DNA of 12,980 bases from Desulfobacterales bacterium (GTDB lineage Bacteria > Desulfobacterota > Dissulfuribacteria > Dissulfuribacterales > JAMONC01), in assembly GCA_027066725.1 (NCBI GenBank), contig JAMONC010000124.1, positions 1-12,980 on the forward strand. The letters are read 5' to 3'. Position numbers and translations under genes: made by a program. Shown piece after piece: positions 6,845-12,980 of this stretch (its first letter is position 1; each line of letters opens with the position of its first letter). The notes beneath the pieces are model-generated. The model had not been told where the DNA came from. It made no database searches and was given only the letters and a program-made list of their open reading frames with translations.

Positions 6845-8197
6845 TTAAGTCTTTTTCTTTTTTTTCTTTTTTCTCTTTTTATTTTTAGAAATCGTCACAA
6901 ATGGTTTGTCTTCTAACTGCTGGACTAAATTATATAACATAAAAGAGTCGAAAAAGCTTTGACGTCTTTTAACTTTTTTAGGCCATGTATTTGAGTTTGC
7001 ACAAAATTCAATAGACCAATAGCCTGCTAATATCTTTGACATTTTATCCCGTATATCTCTCCTAAATTCATAAGGTAAGATGACATCTTCTATTAAAAGT
7101 CTGGTTTCATATATAGGCCATCTAAGTCTTTTAGTAGATGAAAGTGTTCTGTAACTTTCATCTGCATAGAGGGCAGGAAAGAAGAAAAATGACAATATCA
7201 GGGCATCGTCTAATTTTTCTCCACTTCTTATCTTTTGATCAATAAATCCTAATAATCCCAAGAGTAATTTTTTGGTCTTTTTTTTGTCTTTTATAAGGGC
7301 TCTTTGATATGAAGGAAATATATTTTCAAGAAGTCCTGAGTCTATAAGAAGGTCTGCCCAGGGTTTTGATGCTCCACTTTTTAAATCTTTTATATATTCA
7401 TCTCTTACCCTTACAATAGAACAGAATTTGATCTTATTAGCGTGTTTTTTTATTGCTTGCCAAGTGTTTTCTTCAATAGAGAAACCTGTACGAGCCGCGT
7501 GTCTTACTGCACGCATCATACGTACAGGATCTCTTAAAAATCGACTTTCAGGGTCTCCGATTGTACGGATAATACCCTGTTTTAAGTCATCCATTCCACC
7601 TACATAGTCTATAATACTAAAATCCGCTATGTTATAAAATAGTCCATTTATTGTAAGATCTCGTCTAAATGCATCTTGTTCTGGTGTACCATAAATATTT
7701 TCATTGTATTCTTCAGGGTGGAGTTCATCATTACAACCTGAGGTTTGGCGAAAAGTAGAAACCTCTATGATCTTTCCACCTTTAAAATACACATGTACAA
7801 GACGAAATCTTCTACCTATAATTCTGCTGTGGCGGAATAACTTTCTTAATTCTTCTGGTCTAGCATCTGTACCAATATCAAAATCTTTTGGTTTTCTGCC
7901 AAGAAGTAAATCTCTTACACTACCTCCTACAAGATAGGCTAAATAACCATGATCTTTAAGACGATATAAAACTTTTAGTGCCTCTCTATCTATATTTTTT
8001 CTACTTATTGGATGTTCAGAACGTGGGATTATTAACGGTTTTTTTTCTGTAATATCTTTAAATAGAAAAGGCTGAGTCACTATCCTATGAGCTTGTATAA
8101 AAGTAGAGTCCTCTAATTGAGGCTCTTTTTGTATCCTTTTTCTCCTTTTTGTATGAGATATGTTACAAAGATATGTCTGTCTCACTCGCGGGTTCAT
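6845..8197 (-). CDS. pcnB: Poly(A) polymerase PcnB-type (class II CCA-adding/PAP nucleotidyltransferase)
   Basis: PcnB adds 3' poly(A) tails to RNA and so promotes decay by exonucleases. The 450-aa protein has bacterial PAP I length. Residues 58-80 (PRSEHPISRKNIDREALKVLYRL) resemble the E. coli PAP I entry region. The nucleotidyltransferase core follows: LVGGSVRDLLLGRKPKDFD (89-107) with catalytic D105 and D107, GRRFRLVHVYF (128-138), EVSTFR (145-150), RRDLTINGL (178-186) and RDPVRMMRAVRHAARTGF (222-239). The long basic N-terminal extension and the match to PAP I favour poly(A) polymerase over CCA-adding enzyme, although the families are close. The C-terminus is a poly-lysine tail (437-449, almost all K/R). 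The ATG at 8197 overlaps the stop of the sigma54 activator (ATGA). Three runs of eight adenines lie in the coding strand. Confidence 0.92.
   Translation of the reverse strand: MNPRVRQTYLCNISHTKRRKRIQKEPQLEDSTFIQAHRIVTQPFLFKDITEKKPLIIPRSEHPISRKNIDREALKVLYRLKDHGYLAYLVGGSVRDLLLGRKPKDFDIGTDARPEELRKLFRHSRIIGRRFRLVHVYFKGGKIIEVSTFRQTSGCNDELHPEEYNENIYGTPEQDAFRRDLTINGLFYNIADFSIIDYVGGMDDLKQGIIRTIGDPESRFLRDPVRMMRAVRHAARTGFSIEENTWQAIKKHANKIKFCSIVRVRDEYIKDLKSGASKPWADLLIDSGLLENIFPSYQRALIKDKKKTKKLLLGLLGFIDQKIRSGEKLDDALILSFFFFPALYADESYRTLSSTKRLRWPIYETRLLIEDVILPYEFRRDIRDKMSKILAGYWSIEFCANSNTWPKKVKRRQSFFDSFMLYNLVQQLEDKPFVTISKNKKRKKKKKKKT
6851..6880 (-). repeat. A-rich homopurine tract coding the PcnB poly-lysine tail
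   Basis: On the coding (minus) strand these 30 bases are only A and G, with A runs of 5, 6, 8 and 5 separated by single G or AGAG. They encode the basic C-terminal tail. Two in-frame A AAA AAG heptamers (ending at 6866 and 6857), the classic bacterial -1 slippery sequence, are present. The stop codon and the next gene's ribosome binding site follow within 11 nt. Confidence 0.8.
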
Positions 8198-9792
8198 TTT
8201 GTTGGAACTTTAAAGAGCTTAGGATCAATCCCGTATTTTTTTATTTTATAGTTAATTATCCTAAGGCTTGTATCAAGAAGCTGTGCAGCTTTAGTCTGGT
8301 TCCCTTTACTCTGTCTAAGTGCTTCTATAATTAATTCCTTTTCAAAATCTGCTACTGCATCTGCAAGACATCTTACCTTCTTTTGAGGTTCTTCTATCCC
8401 CTCAGTCATGCTCTGAAGGGTTGGTGGTAAATGATGCGCCCTTATAATATCTTCATCACATACAAGCACTGCTCGTTCAATACAGTTTTGAAGCTCTCGT
8501 ACATTGCCTGGCCAATGATATTGCATTAAAAGGTCTATTGCAGGCTGGGAAATGCCTTTTATATTTTTGTCATTTTCTTTACAATATCTTTCAAGAAAAT
8601 GTTCTGCCAAAAGCAATATATCAGTACGTCTTTCTCTTAAAGCTGGTAAATATATCGGAAAGACATTTAAGCGGTAATAAAGATCTTCCCTAAAGTGCCC
8701 TTGGCGCATTGCCTCTTCAAGATTTTTGTTAGTAGCAGCAATTATTCTACATTTTGCCTTTATAGGCTTGGTACCACCAAGACGCTGAAATTCCCTTTCT
8801 TGTATCACGTTTAAAAGCTTTACTTGAACAGACTGTGGAAGCTCTCCTATTTCATCTAAAAATATTGTTCCATCTTTTGCCTGTTCAAAACGGCCTATTT
8901 TTCTATTGTATGCACCAGTAAAGGCACCCCTTTCATGTCCAAAAAGTTCACTTTCAATAAGAGTTTCAGGTAAAGCAGAGCAATTTACAACAACAAAGGG
9001 TTTGTTCTTTCTGTTACTATTATAGTGAATAGCTTTTGCTACTAGACTTTTCCCTGAGCCACTTTCTCCTCTTAGAAGTACAGTTGCGTTGCTAGATGCA
9101 ACTCTATACACCATCTCAAAGACTTCTTGCATGCGGCTTGATTTGCCTATTAAGTTTTCTATAGAATATTTTTCAGAAAGAGCTCGTTTAAGGGTTCTAT
9201 TTTCTTTTAAAAGGAGTTCTCTTTCTGCCTTTATTGCTTGAAGTCTACTTACACTTTGTGCAATAAGTCCACTTATAATTGTAAGTAGTCTTAAATCATC
9301 ATCAAAGCTTGCTCCTGGTTTAAATGGCTTATCTACGCTTAGTGCTCCTATAGTTTGACGTCCGTTTTTTATAGGAACACAGATAAAAGACATCTCTTTT
9401 TGGCTATTTTTACTTCTACTTCTAGTCCTATTTAAAAAGCGAGAGTCTTCACTTATGCGTGGAACAACTACCGCCTCACCTGAAGCAACTACTTGTCCGG
9501 TAATTCCTTCTCCTGGTTTATATCTACCCCTTCTTCTTGCATCAGCAGAAAGCCCTTGAGCAACTTCAATCTCTATTTCTCCTGAATGAGGGTTTAAAAT
9601 AGTAATAGTACCATGATGCATTCCCATAAATTCAGATAAACTTTCTACTACTTGTTTTAATGCCTCTTTTAAATTAGGAGCGCTTGCTAAACATTTTGTA
9701 ACCTCATATAAACAAGCTAGTTCTTCTACTCCTTTTGTATGCTCTGTAATTTTGTTTTGTATCTTTGTGTTTTGAGTAGTTATAAGGGCCAT
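8194..9792 (-). CDS. NifA-like sigma54-dependent transcriptional activator (GAF-AAA+-Fis HTH)
   Basis: Such proteins bind upstream enhancers and use ATP to open sigma54-RNA polymerase promoters. The 532-aa protein has an N-terminal GAF domain (about 25-185), a coiled-coil linker (185-207), the AAA+ domain (about 212-440) and a Fis-type helix-turn-helix (about 480-523). All activator motifs are intact: Walker A GESGSGKS (243-250), the sigma54-contact loop GAFTGA (289-294), Walker B GTIFLDE (308-314), arginine-finger region FREDLYYRLNVFP (367-379) and WPGNVRELQN (427-436). The HTH contains NQTKAAQLLDTSLRIINYKIKKYGI. The domain order and HTH resemble NifA, but no nitrogen-fixation gene is in the window. 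The ATG at 9792 has AAGGAC 6 nt upstream. It is the first gene of the leftward operon and overlaps pcnB by 4 nt. The signal sensed by the GAF domain is unknown. Confidence 0.93.
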   Translation of the reverse strand: MALITTQNTKIQNKITEHTKGVEELACLYEVTKCLASAPNLKEALKQVVESLSEFMGMHHGTITILNPHSGEIEIEVAQGLSADARRRGRYKPGEGITGQVVASGEAVVVPRISEDSRFLNRTRSRSKNSQKEMSFICVPIKNGRQTIGALSVDKPFKPGASFDDDLRLLTIISGLIAQSVSRLQAIKAERELLLKENRTLKRALSEKYSIENLIGKSSRMQEVFEMVYRVASSNATVLLRGESGSGKSLVAKAIHYNSNRKNKPFVVVNCSALPETLIESELFGHERGAFTGAYNRKIGRFEQAKDGTIFLDEIGELPQSVQVKLLNVIQEREFQRLGGTKPIKAKCRIIAATNKNLEEAMRQGHFREDLYYRLNVFPIYLPALRERRTDILLLAEHFLERYCKENDKNIKGISQPAIDLLMQYHWPGNVRELQNCIERAVLVCDEDIIRAHHLPPTLQSMTEGIEEPQKKVRCLADAVADFEKELIIEALRQSKGNQTKAAQLLDTSLRIINYKIKKYGIDPKLFKVPTK

Positions 9793-9919
9793 TTTTTAGT
9801 CCTTACACATAAGCGTAATTTTTATCAATACAACAAGTGCCAACTTTAATAAGATTCTACAATTTTGCAATCTTTTTAGTTATGGATTTTTAAATAGATT
9901 TCTTCTTTGTAGATCAATT

Positions 9920-9948
9920 TTGTTTTTTAGCAAATTTTTGCATATAAT
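9920..9948 (+). promoter_or_regulatory. Candidate upstream promoter for fbp operon
   Basis: TTGTTT (9920-9925), a 17-nt spacer and a perfect TATAAT (9943-9948). The -10 box is strong, the -35 weak. It overlaps a second candidate promoter directly downstream. Confidence 0.45.
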
Positions 9949-9967
9949 CTAAGTTAGAGGGTATAAT
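9938..9967 (+). promoter_or_regulatory. Candidate downstream promoter for fbp operon
   Basis: TTGCAT (9938-9943), an 18-nt spacer and a perfect TATAAT (9962-9967). Transcription would begin near 9974, leaving a leader of about 95 nt before the fbp start. It is the better placed of the two tandem candidates. Confidence 0.5.
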
Positions 9968-10026
9968 AGAAAAGCCTTAAATAAAACTAAAATATTATAC
10001 ACAAAACCAACTAAATTAAAAAAGGG

Positions 10027-10054
10027 CTTGTATCAGCTTATAAAATAGATCAAG
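10027..10054 (+). promoter_or_regulatory. Small hairpin adjoining the fbp ribosome binding site
   Basis: CTTG-T-ATC (10027-10034) can pair with GATCAAG (10048-10054) to give seven base pairs with one bulged T and a 13-nt loop. The 3' arm overlaps the first bases of the AAGGAGGT ribosome binding site (10052-10059), which sits 9 nt before the fbp ATG. The stem is short and AT-rich, so any effect on translation would be mild; its function is inference. Confidence 0.3.
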
Positions 10055-10068
10055 GAGGTAAAAAGACA

Positions 10069-11079
10069 ATGGAAGGCGTAGGAATTACTGTGATGGAACA
10101 CCTTCTAATACATCAAAAAGAAGCCCCAATGGCTACAGGTAAGTTTACAAGGCTTCTTACTGAATTGATATTTTCTGCAAAAATAATTGCTAGAGAAGTT
10201 AGAAAAGCAGGGCTTGTTGATATACTTGGACTAACAGGAGAAATAAATGTTCAAGGAGAGCAAGTTAGAAAATTAGATGAATATGCAAATAGAATTCTTA
10301 TCTATAGGATGCAAAGAGCAGGAGTCCTTTGTGCAATGGCATCAGAGGAGAATGCAGATATTATAGAGATACCTGACAATCTTCCTAAAGGGGATTATTT
10401 GTTGATTTTTGATCCACTTGATGGCTCATCAAATATTGATGCTAATGTAAATATTGGAACCATTTTTTCTATTCGTAAAAAGACAAGTGATAGAGCTTAT
10501 GTAACCCTTGAAGATTTCTTGCAAAAAGGTACAGAGCAGGTAGCAGCAGGATACTTTCTTTATGGTTCCAGTACTATGCTTGTTTATACTACTGGAAATG
10601 GGGTTCATGGTTTTACTCTTGATCCTTCTGTGGGGGAGTTTTTACTGTCTCATCCAAACATACAGATTCCTGAAATTGGTAAGATCTATTCAGTAAATGA
10701 AGCTTACACAATGTACTGGGATGAGCGTACTAAAAATACTGTTAATTACTTTAAGTCTGATAAGAATTTAAGAGGAAAGCCTTATAGTTCTAGATATATT
10801 GGTTCTTTGGTGGCAGATTTTCATAGAAATTTGCTTTATGGTGGTATATTTATGTATCCTGCAGATAAAAGAGACCCTGCTAAGCCCCATGGGAAACTAC
10901 GTCTACTTTGTGAGGCTGCTCCTCTTGCAATGGTTGTAGAACAAGCTGGCGGTGCAGCCACAGATGGCAAACAGCGTATATTAGATATAAAACCAGAGGC
11001 TCTTCATCAGCGGGTTCCTCTTTTCATTGGTAGCAAAAAGGACGTAGAAAAGGCTACTGAGCTTATGCAGCAAGGTTAA
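10069..11079 (+). CDS. fbp: Class I fructose-1,6-bisphosphatase
   Basis: This enzyme hydrolyses fructose 1,6-bisphosphate to fructose 6-phosphate and phosphate, the committed step of gluconeogenesis, in the cytoplasm with Mg2+. The 336-aa protein has usual length. The metal-site residues are intact: E93 and E94 (ASEENAD), D115 and D118 in FDPLDGSSN, and E282 in the C-terminal LLCEAAPLAMVVEQAGG. Substrate-site segments SSRYIGSLVADFHRNL (240-255) and YGGIFMYPAD (257-266) are also present. The ATG at 10069 follows a near-ideal AAGGAGGT. It leads a rightward operon with a phosphatase/mutase-like gene 26 nt downstream. The N-terminus (about 1-22) is slightly extended before the conserved KFTRLLTELIFSAK; an alternative internal start at M21 has no good ribosome binding site. 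Confidence 0.97.
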   Translation: MEGVGITVMEHLLIHQKEAPMATGKFTRLLTELIFSAKIIAREVRKAGLVDILGLTGEINVQGEQVRKLDEYANRILIYRMQRAGVLCAMASEENADIIEIPDNLPKGDYLLIFDPLDGSSNIDANVNIGTIFSIRKKTSDRAYVTLEDFLQKGTEQVAAGYFLYGSSTMLVYTTGNGVHGFTLDPSVGEFLLSHPNIQIPEIGKIYSVNEAYTMYWDERTKNTVNYFKSDKNLRGKPYSSRYIGSLVADFHRNLLYGGIFMYPADKRDPAKPHGKLRLLCEAAPLAMVVEQAGGAATDGKQRILDIKPEALHQRVPLFIGSKKDVEKATELMQQG

Positions 11080-11105
11080 ATTCTATAGAGGTGGTTAGGT
11101 TGTAA

Positions 11106-11696
11106 ATGATATATCTCATTCGTCATGGGCAAACTAAGGCAAATCTAGAAGATAGATTCGCAGGTTGGACAAGTGAACCCTTAACCAAAAAAGGGAGACA
11201 GCAGGCAAAAGATGCAGCACAACTTTTAAATGGAAGGGGAATAGCTATTATCTATTCAAGTCCCCTTCCTCGTACTCTTGAGACTTCATGGATTATTTCA
11301 GACATTATAGGTGCCCCTGTAACAGTAGAAAGAGGAATATGTGAGATAAAGATTCCTGCTTGGGATGGTAGATTAAAAGAAGAACTTAAAAACGATCCTA
11401 ACTCTGGTTATAGTTTATGGAAAAAAACTCCCTATTTATTTAAAAAACAGGGTGCAGAAGATCTTTTAAGTCTTCAAAAAAGGGCAGTAGAATCAATAAA
11501 GAAATTGGCAGATAGGCATGAATGTCCTATCTTAGTAGTTACTCATCTTGCTGTTATGAGAGTGCTTATTCTTTACTTTAAGGGTATAGGGTTGGAAGGA
11601 TACAGGGATGTCAAGGTAGCCAATGCTACACCTCTTGTTCTGTGTAGTAATGATGGTTATTTTACCATCAAAAACCTTGACGGAGGTAATAAGTAG
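11106..11696 (+). CDS. Histidine phosphatase superfamily protein (phosphoglycerate mutase-like)
   Basis: Members of this superfamily transfer or hydrolyse phosphate through a phospho-histidine. The 196-aa protein starts IYLIRHGQT with catalytic R6 and H7, and shows R56 in SSPLPRTLET, E80 (ICEIKIPAWDG) and H147 (VVTHLAVMRVL), giving the full active-site set. It also carries NLEDRFAGWTSEPLTKKGRQQA, typical of the small cofactor-dependent mutase/phosphatase branch (GpmB/CobC-like). Length fits that branch. Substrate cannot be read from sequence: phosphoglycerate, alpha-ribazole phosphate and phosphoserine are all possible. Its place right after fbp suggests sugar-phosphate metabolism. The ATG at 11106 is preceded by GAGGTGG 11-12 nt upstream, a somewhat long spacing. 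It ends 2 nt before htpX. Confidence 0.93.
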   Translation: MIYLIRHGQTKANLEDRFAGWTSEPLTKKGRQQAKDAAQLLNGRGIAIIYSSPLPRTLETSWIISDIIGAPVTVERGICEIKIPAWDGRLKEELKNDPNSGYSLWKKTPYLFKKQGAEDLLSLQKRAVESIKKLADRHECPILVVTHLAVMRVLILYFKGIGLEGYRDVKVANATPLVLCSNDGYFTIKNLDGGNK

Positions 11697-11698
11697 TT

Positions 11699-12559
11699 AT
11701 GTGGAATACATTTAAGACATTTATGCTAATGGCTGCTCTTACTGCCCTTTTTATGGTAGTAGGCCAAATACTAGGTGGCAGAAATGGAATGCTGATAGCC
11801 CTTGGATTTGCGGCAGTCATGAACTTTTTTTCCTTTTGGTTTAGTGATAAACTTGCCCTTACAATGAATGGAGCACGTCCTGTATCTGAAGCCCAAGCCC
11901 CAGAGCTTCATTCCATTGTAGCTTATTTGGCTCAAAGGGCAGGTATTCCAAAGCCAAAGGTGTATATCATCCCAAGCCAGACTCCAAATGCTTTTGCTAC
12001 AGGTAGAAACCCAGAACATGCAGCAGTTGCAGTTACAGAAGGGTTACTACAGCTGTTAAATAGGGAAGAATTAGAAGGGGTCTTATCTCATGAACTCGGT
12101 CATATCAAAAACAGGGATATTTTGATAAGCTCTATTGCAGCAGTAATGGCTGGAGCAATAAGCTTTTTGGCTAATATGGCACAGTGGACACTTATCTTTG
12201 GTGGTTTTAGTCGAGATGAAGACGATGGAGTTGCTGGCCTTATTGGCATGTTTATCATGATGATAGTAGCTCCTATTGCAGCAGCCCTTATACAAATGGC
12301 AATCTCAAGAAGTAGAGAGTTTTTAGCAGATGCAACTGGTGCAAAGATATGTGGTAAGCCTACTGCCCTTGCAAGTGCACTTAAAAAACTTGAAGAGTGG
12401 AATAGGCGTATACCTATGAACGTAAATCCTGCTTCTGCTCAGATGTATATTGTAAATCCTCTTAGTGCTAAAGGGTTTGCTACTCTATTTAGTACACACC
12501 CCCCTATTGAAGAAAGGATAAAACGATTATTAGAAATGGCACAAAGGGGAATATCATAA
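11699..12559 (+). CDS. htpX: Membrane-bound zinc metalloprotease HtpX
   Basis: HtpX is an M48-family protease of the inner membrane that degrades damaged or misfolded membrane proteins alongside FtsH. The 286-aa protein has typical length. Two membrane segments near the N-terminus (about 5-25 and 30-50) precede the cytoplasmic protease domain with the zinc motif HELGH (H131, E132, H135) in EGVLSHELGHIKNRD. Two further hydrophobic segments follow (about 142-168 and 178-203), then SRSREFLADATGA with the third ligand E207, and the family ending FSTHPPIEERIKRL. The GGAGGT site (11682-11687) is 11 nt before the ATG. The start is 2 nt after the stop of the phosphatase gene, so they are probably co-transcribed, although no functional link is obvious. 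Confidence 0.97.
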   Translation: MWNTFKTFMLMAALTALFMVVGQILGGRNGMLIALGFAAVMNFFSFWFSDKLALTMNGARPVSEAQAPELHSIVAYLAQRAGIPKPKVYIIPSQTPNAFATGRNPEHAAVAVTEGLLQLLNREELEGVLSHELGHIKNRDILISSIAAVMAGAISFLANMAQWTLIFGGFSRDEDDGVAGLIGMFIMMIVAPIAAALIQMAISRSREFLADATGAKICGKPTALASALKKLEEWNRRIPMNVNPASAQMYIVNPLSAKGFATLFSTHPPIEERIKRLLEMAQRGIS

Positions 12560-12581
12560 AAGTTGTATATAGGTGGCTGAT

Positions 12582-12980
12582 GTGAATTGGTTTCCTTTTG
12601 CACTTTGGGCAGCGATTTCATCAGCCACCACAGATGCTATATTAAAGGCTCGTTTCACTCATCTATCAAGTGCTTCAATGGCTGCAATAAGGTGTAGTGC
12701 GCCTGCTATATTTCTTCTGCCTGCTTTATTTTTTGTAAATTGGCCCAAACTAAATATAGAATTTTTTAAGACCTTAGCATTTCTACTACCACTAGAAATT
12801 ATAGCACTTATTCTATACATGAAGGCTATTCAGGTAAGTGATTTATCCATTACTATTCCATTTTTGGCTTTTACTCCAGTTTTTACCCTTTTTACAGGTT
12901 GGTTAATATTGGGAGAAATACCTAAACTTCTTGGTATTATTGGAGTAGTGTTAACAGTTATAGGTGGATACTGTCTAAAT
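12582..12980 (+). CDS. DMT superfamily (EamA domain) transporter, N-terminal part
   Basis: The frame is open from the GTG at 12582 to the window end, giving 133 residues of a longer integral membrane protein. It starts VNWFPFALWAAISSATTDAI and shows four to five hydrophobic segments, closing with the typical EamA half-repeat end: AIQVSDLSITIPFLAFTP, then TGWLILGEIPKLLGIIG and a GGY. Complete DMT carriers have about ten segments from two such repeats; the second repeat would lie beyond the window. Substrate is unknown; relatives export amino acids, metabolites or drugs. The GTG is chosen because AGGTGG (12571-12576) is 5 nt upstream; another in-frame GTG at 12573 overlaps that site. It lies 22 nt after htpX and may belong to the same operon. 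Confidence 0.85.
   Translation, partial: MNWFPFALWAAISSATTDAILKARFTHLSSASMAAIRCSAPAIFLLPALFFVNWPKLNIEFFKTLAFLLPLEIIALILYMKAIQVSDLSITIPFLAFTPVFTLFTGWLILGEIPKLLGIIGVVLTVIGGYCLN

Larger units (their letters stand above)
9793..10068. other. Divergent intergenic region between the NifA-like gene and fbp
   Basis: These 276 nt are the longest non-coding stretch in the window and separate the leftward and rightward operons. They hold two overlapping rightward promoter candidates, a small GCAAA-TT-TTTGC inverted repeat (9930-9941) between their elements, a roughly 100-nt AT-rich leader, and a hairpin next to the fbp ribosome binding site. For the leftward genes I see a good ribosome binding site (9799-9804) but no convincing promoter. 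No tRNA or other structured RNA is visible. Confidence 0.7.

Noticed and set aside
6683..6916. Plus-strand open frame rich in Phe, Leu and Ser, looking like a membrane peptide
   Set aside because: It is the antisense of the Lys-rich pcnB tail and the start of the 149-aa gene, which explains its composition; it has no ribosome binding site.
9829..9842. TGGCAC on the minus strand upstream of the NifA-like gene, resembling a sigma54 -24 box
   Set aside because: The position 10 nt after the GG reads AT instead of the required GC, so the -12 element is absent.
9972..10029. Long-range AAGCC / GGCTT pairing in the fbp leader as a riboswitch-like structure
   Set aside because: Only five pairs over a loop of more than 40 nt, with no recognisable aptamer motif.
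11771..12621. Several minus-strand open frames across htpX and its 3' end
   Set aside because: They are antisense to the fully conserved htpX coding sequence and the start of the transporter gene; Cys/His/Tyr-rich nonsense composition.

Overview
The window is an ordinary-looking but informative piece of bacterial chromosome. It is AT-rich, densely packed and carries 15 protein genes, with a partial gene at each edge. There is no mobile element, CRISPR array, rRNA or tRNA that I can support. Three features point to a Gram-negative bacterium, most likely Desulfobacterota (former Deltaproteobacteria): a PcnB-type poly(A) polymerase, a NifA-like sigma54 activator, and a module of a small protein, an HDOD protein and a GGDDF protein. 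This placement is inference from gene content and protein style, not from a marker gene.

Layout. (1) Bases 1-3338, rightward: the end of yebC, then ruvC and ruvA (Holliday-junction processing; ruvB does not follow), then gatC and gatA (tRNA-dependent amidotransferase; gatB does not follow). (2) Bases 3347-5543, rightward and tightly spaced after gatA: a 100-aa stand-alone domain like the N-terminus of HD-GYP proteins, an HDOD protein that still carries the HD metal-ligand residues, and a degenerate-receiver protein with a GGDDF-type GGDEF domain. This looks like a signalling module. (3) Bases 5567-9792, leftward: a four-gene operon read from the right as NifA-like sigma54 activator, pcnB, an unrecognised 149-aa protein, then lgt. 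Two of its junctions are 4-nt ATGA overlaps and the third is a 10-nt gap, so the genes are probably translationally coupled. (4) Bases 9793-10068: a divergent intergenic region with two overlapping sigma70-like promoters pointing right and a small hairpin touching the fbp ribosome binding site. (5) Bases 10069-12980, rightward: class I fructose-1,6-bisphosphatase, a histidine phosphatase/phosphoglycerate mutase-like protein, the membrane protease HtpX, and the start of a DMT/EamA transporter that runs off the window.

The parts most worth a second look are the 3347-5543 signalling trio, the pcnB-unknown-lgt junction (an A-rich tract where a one-base slip would fuse PcnB to the unknown protein), and the unexplained 149-aa protein. 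I see no clear evidence of a wholly new system.
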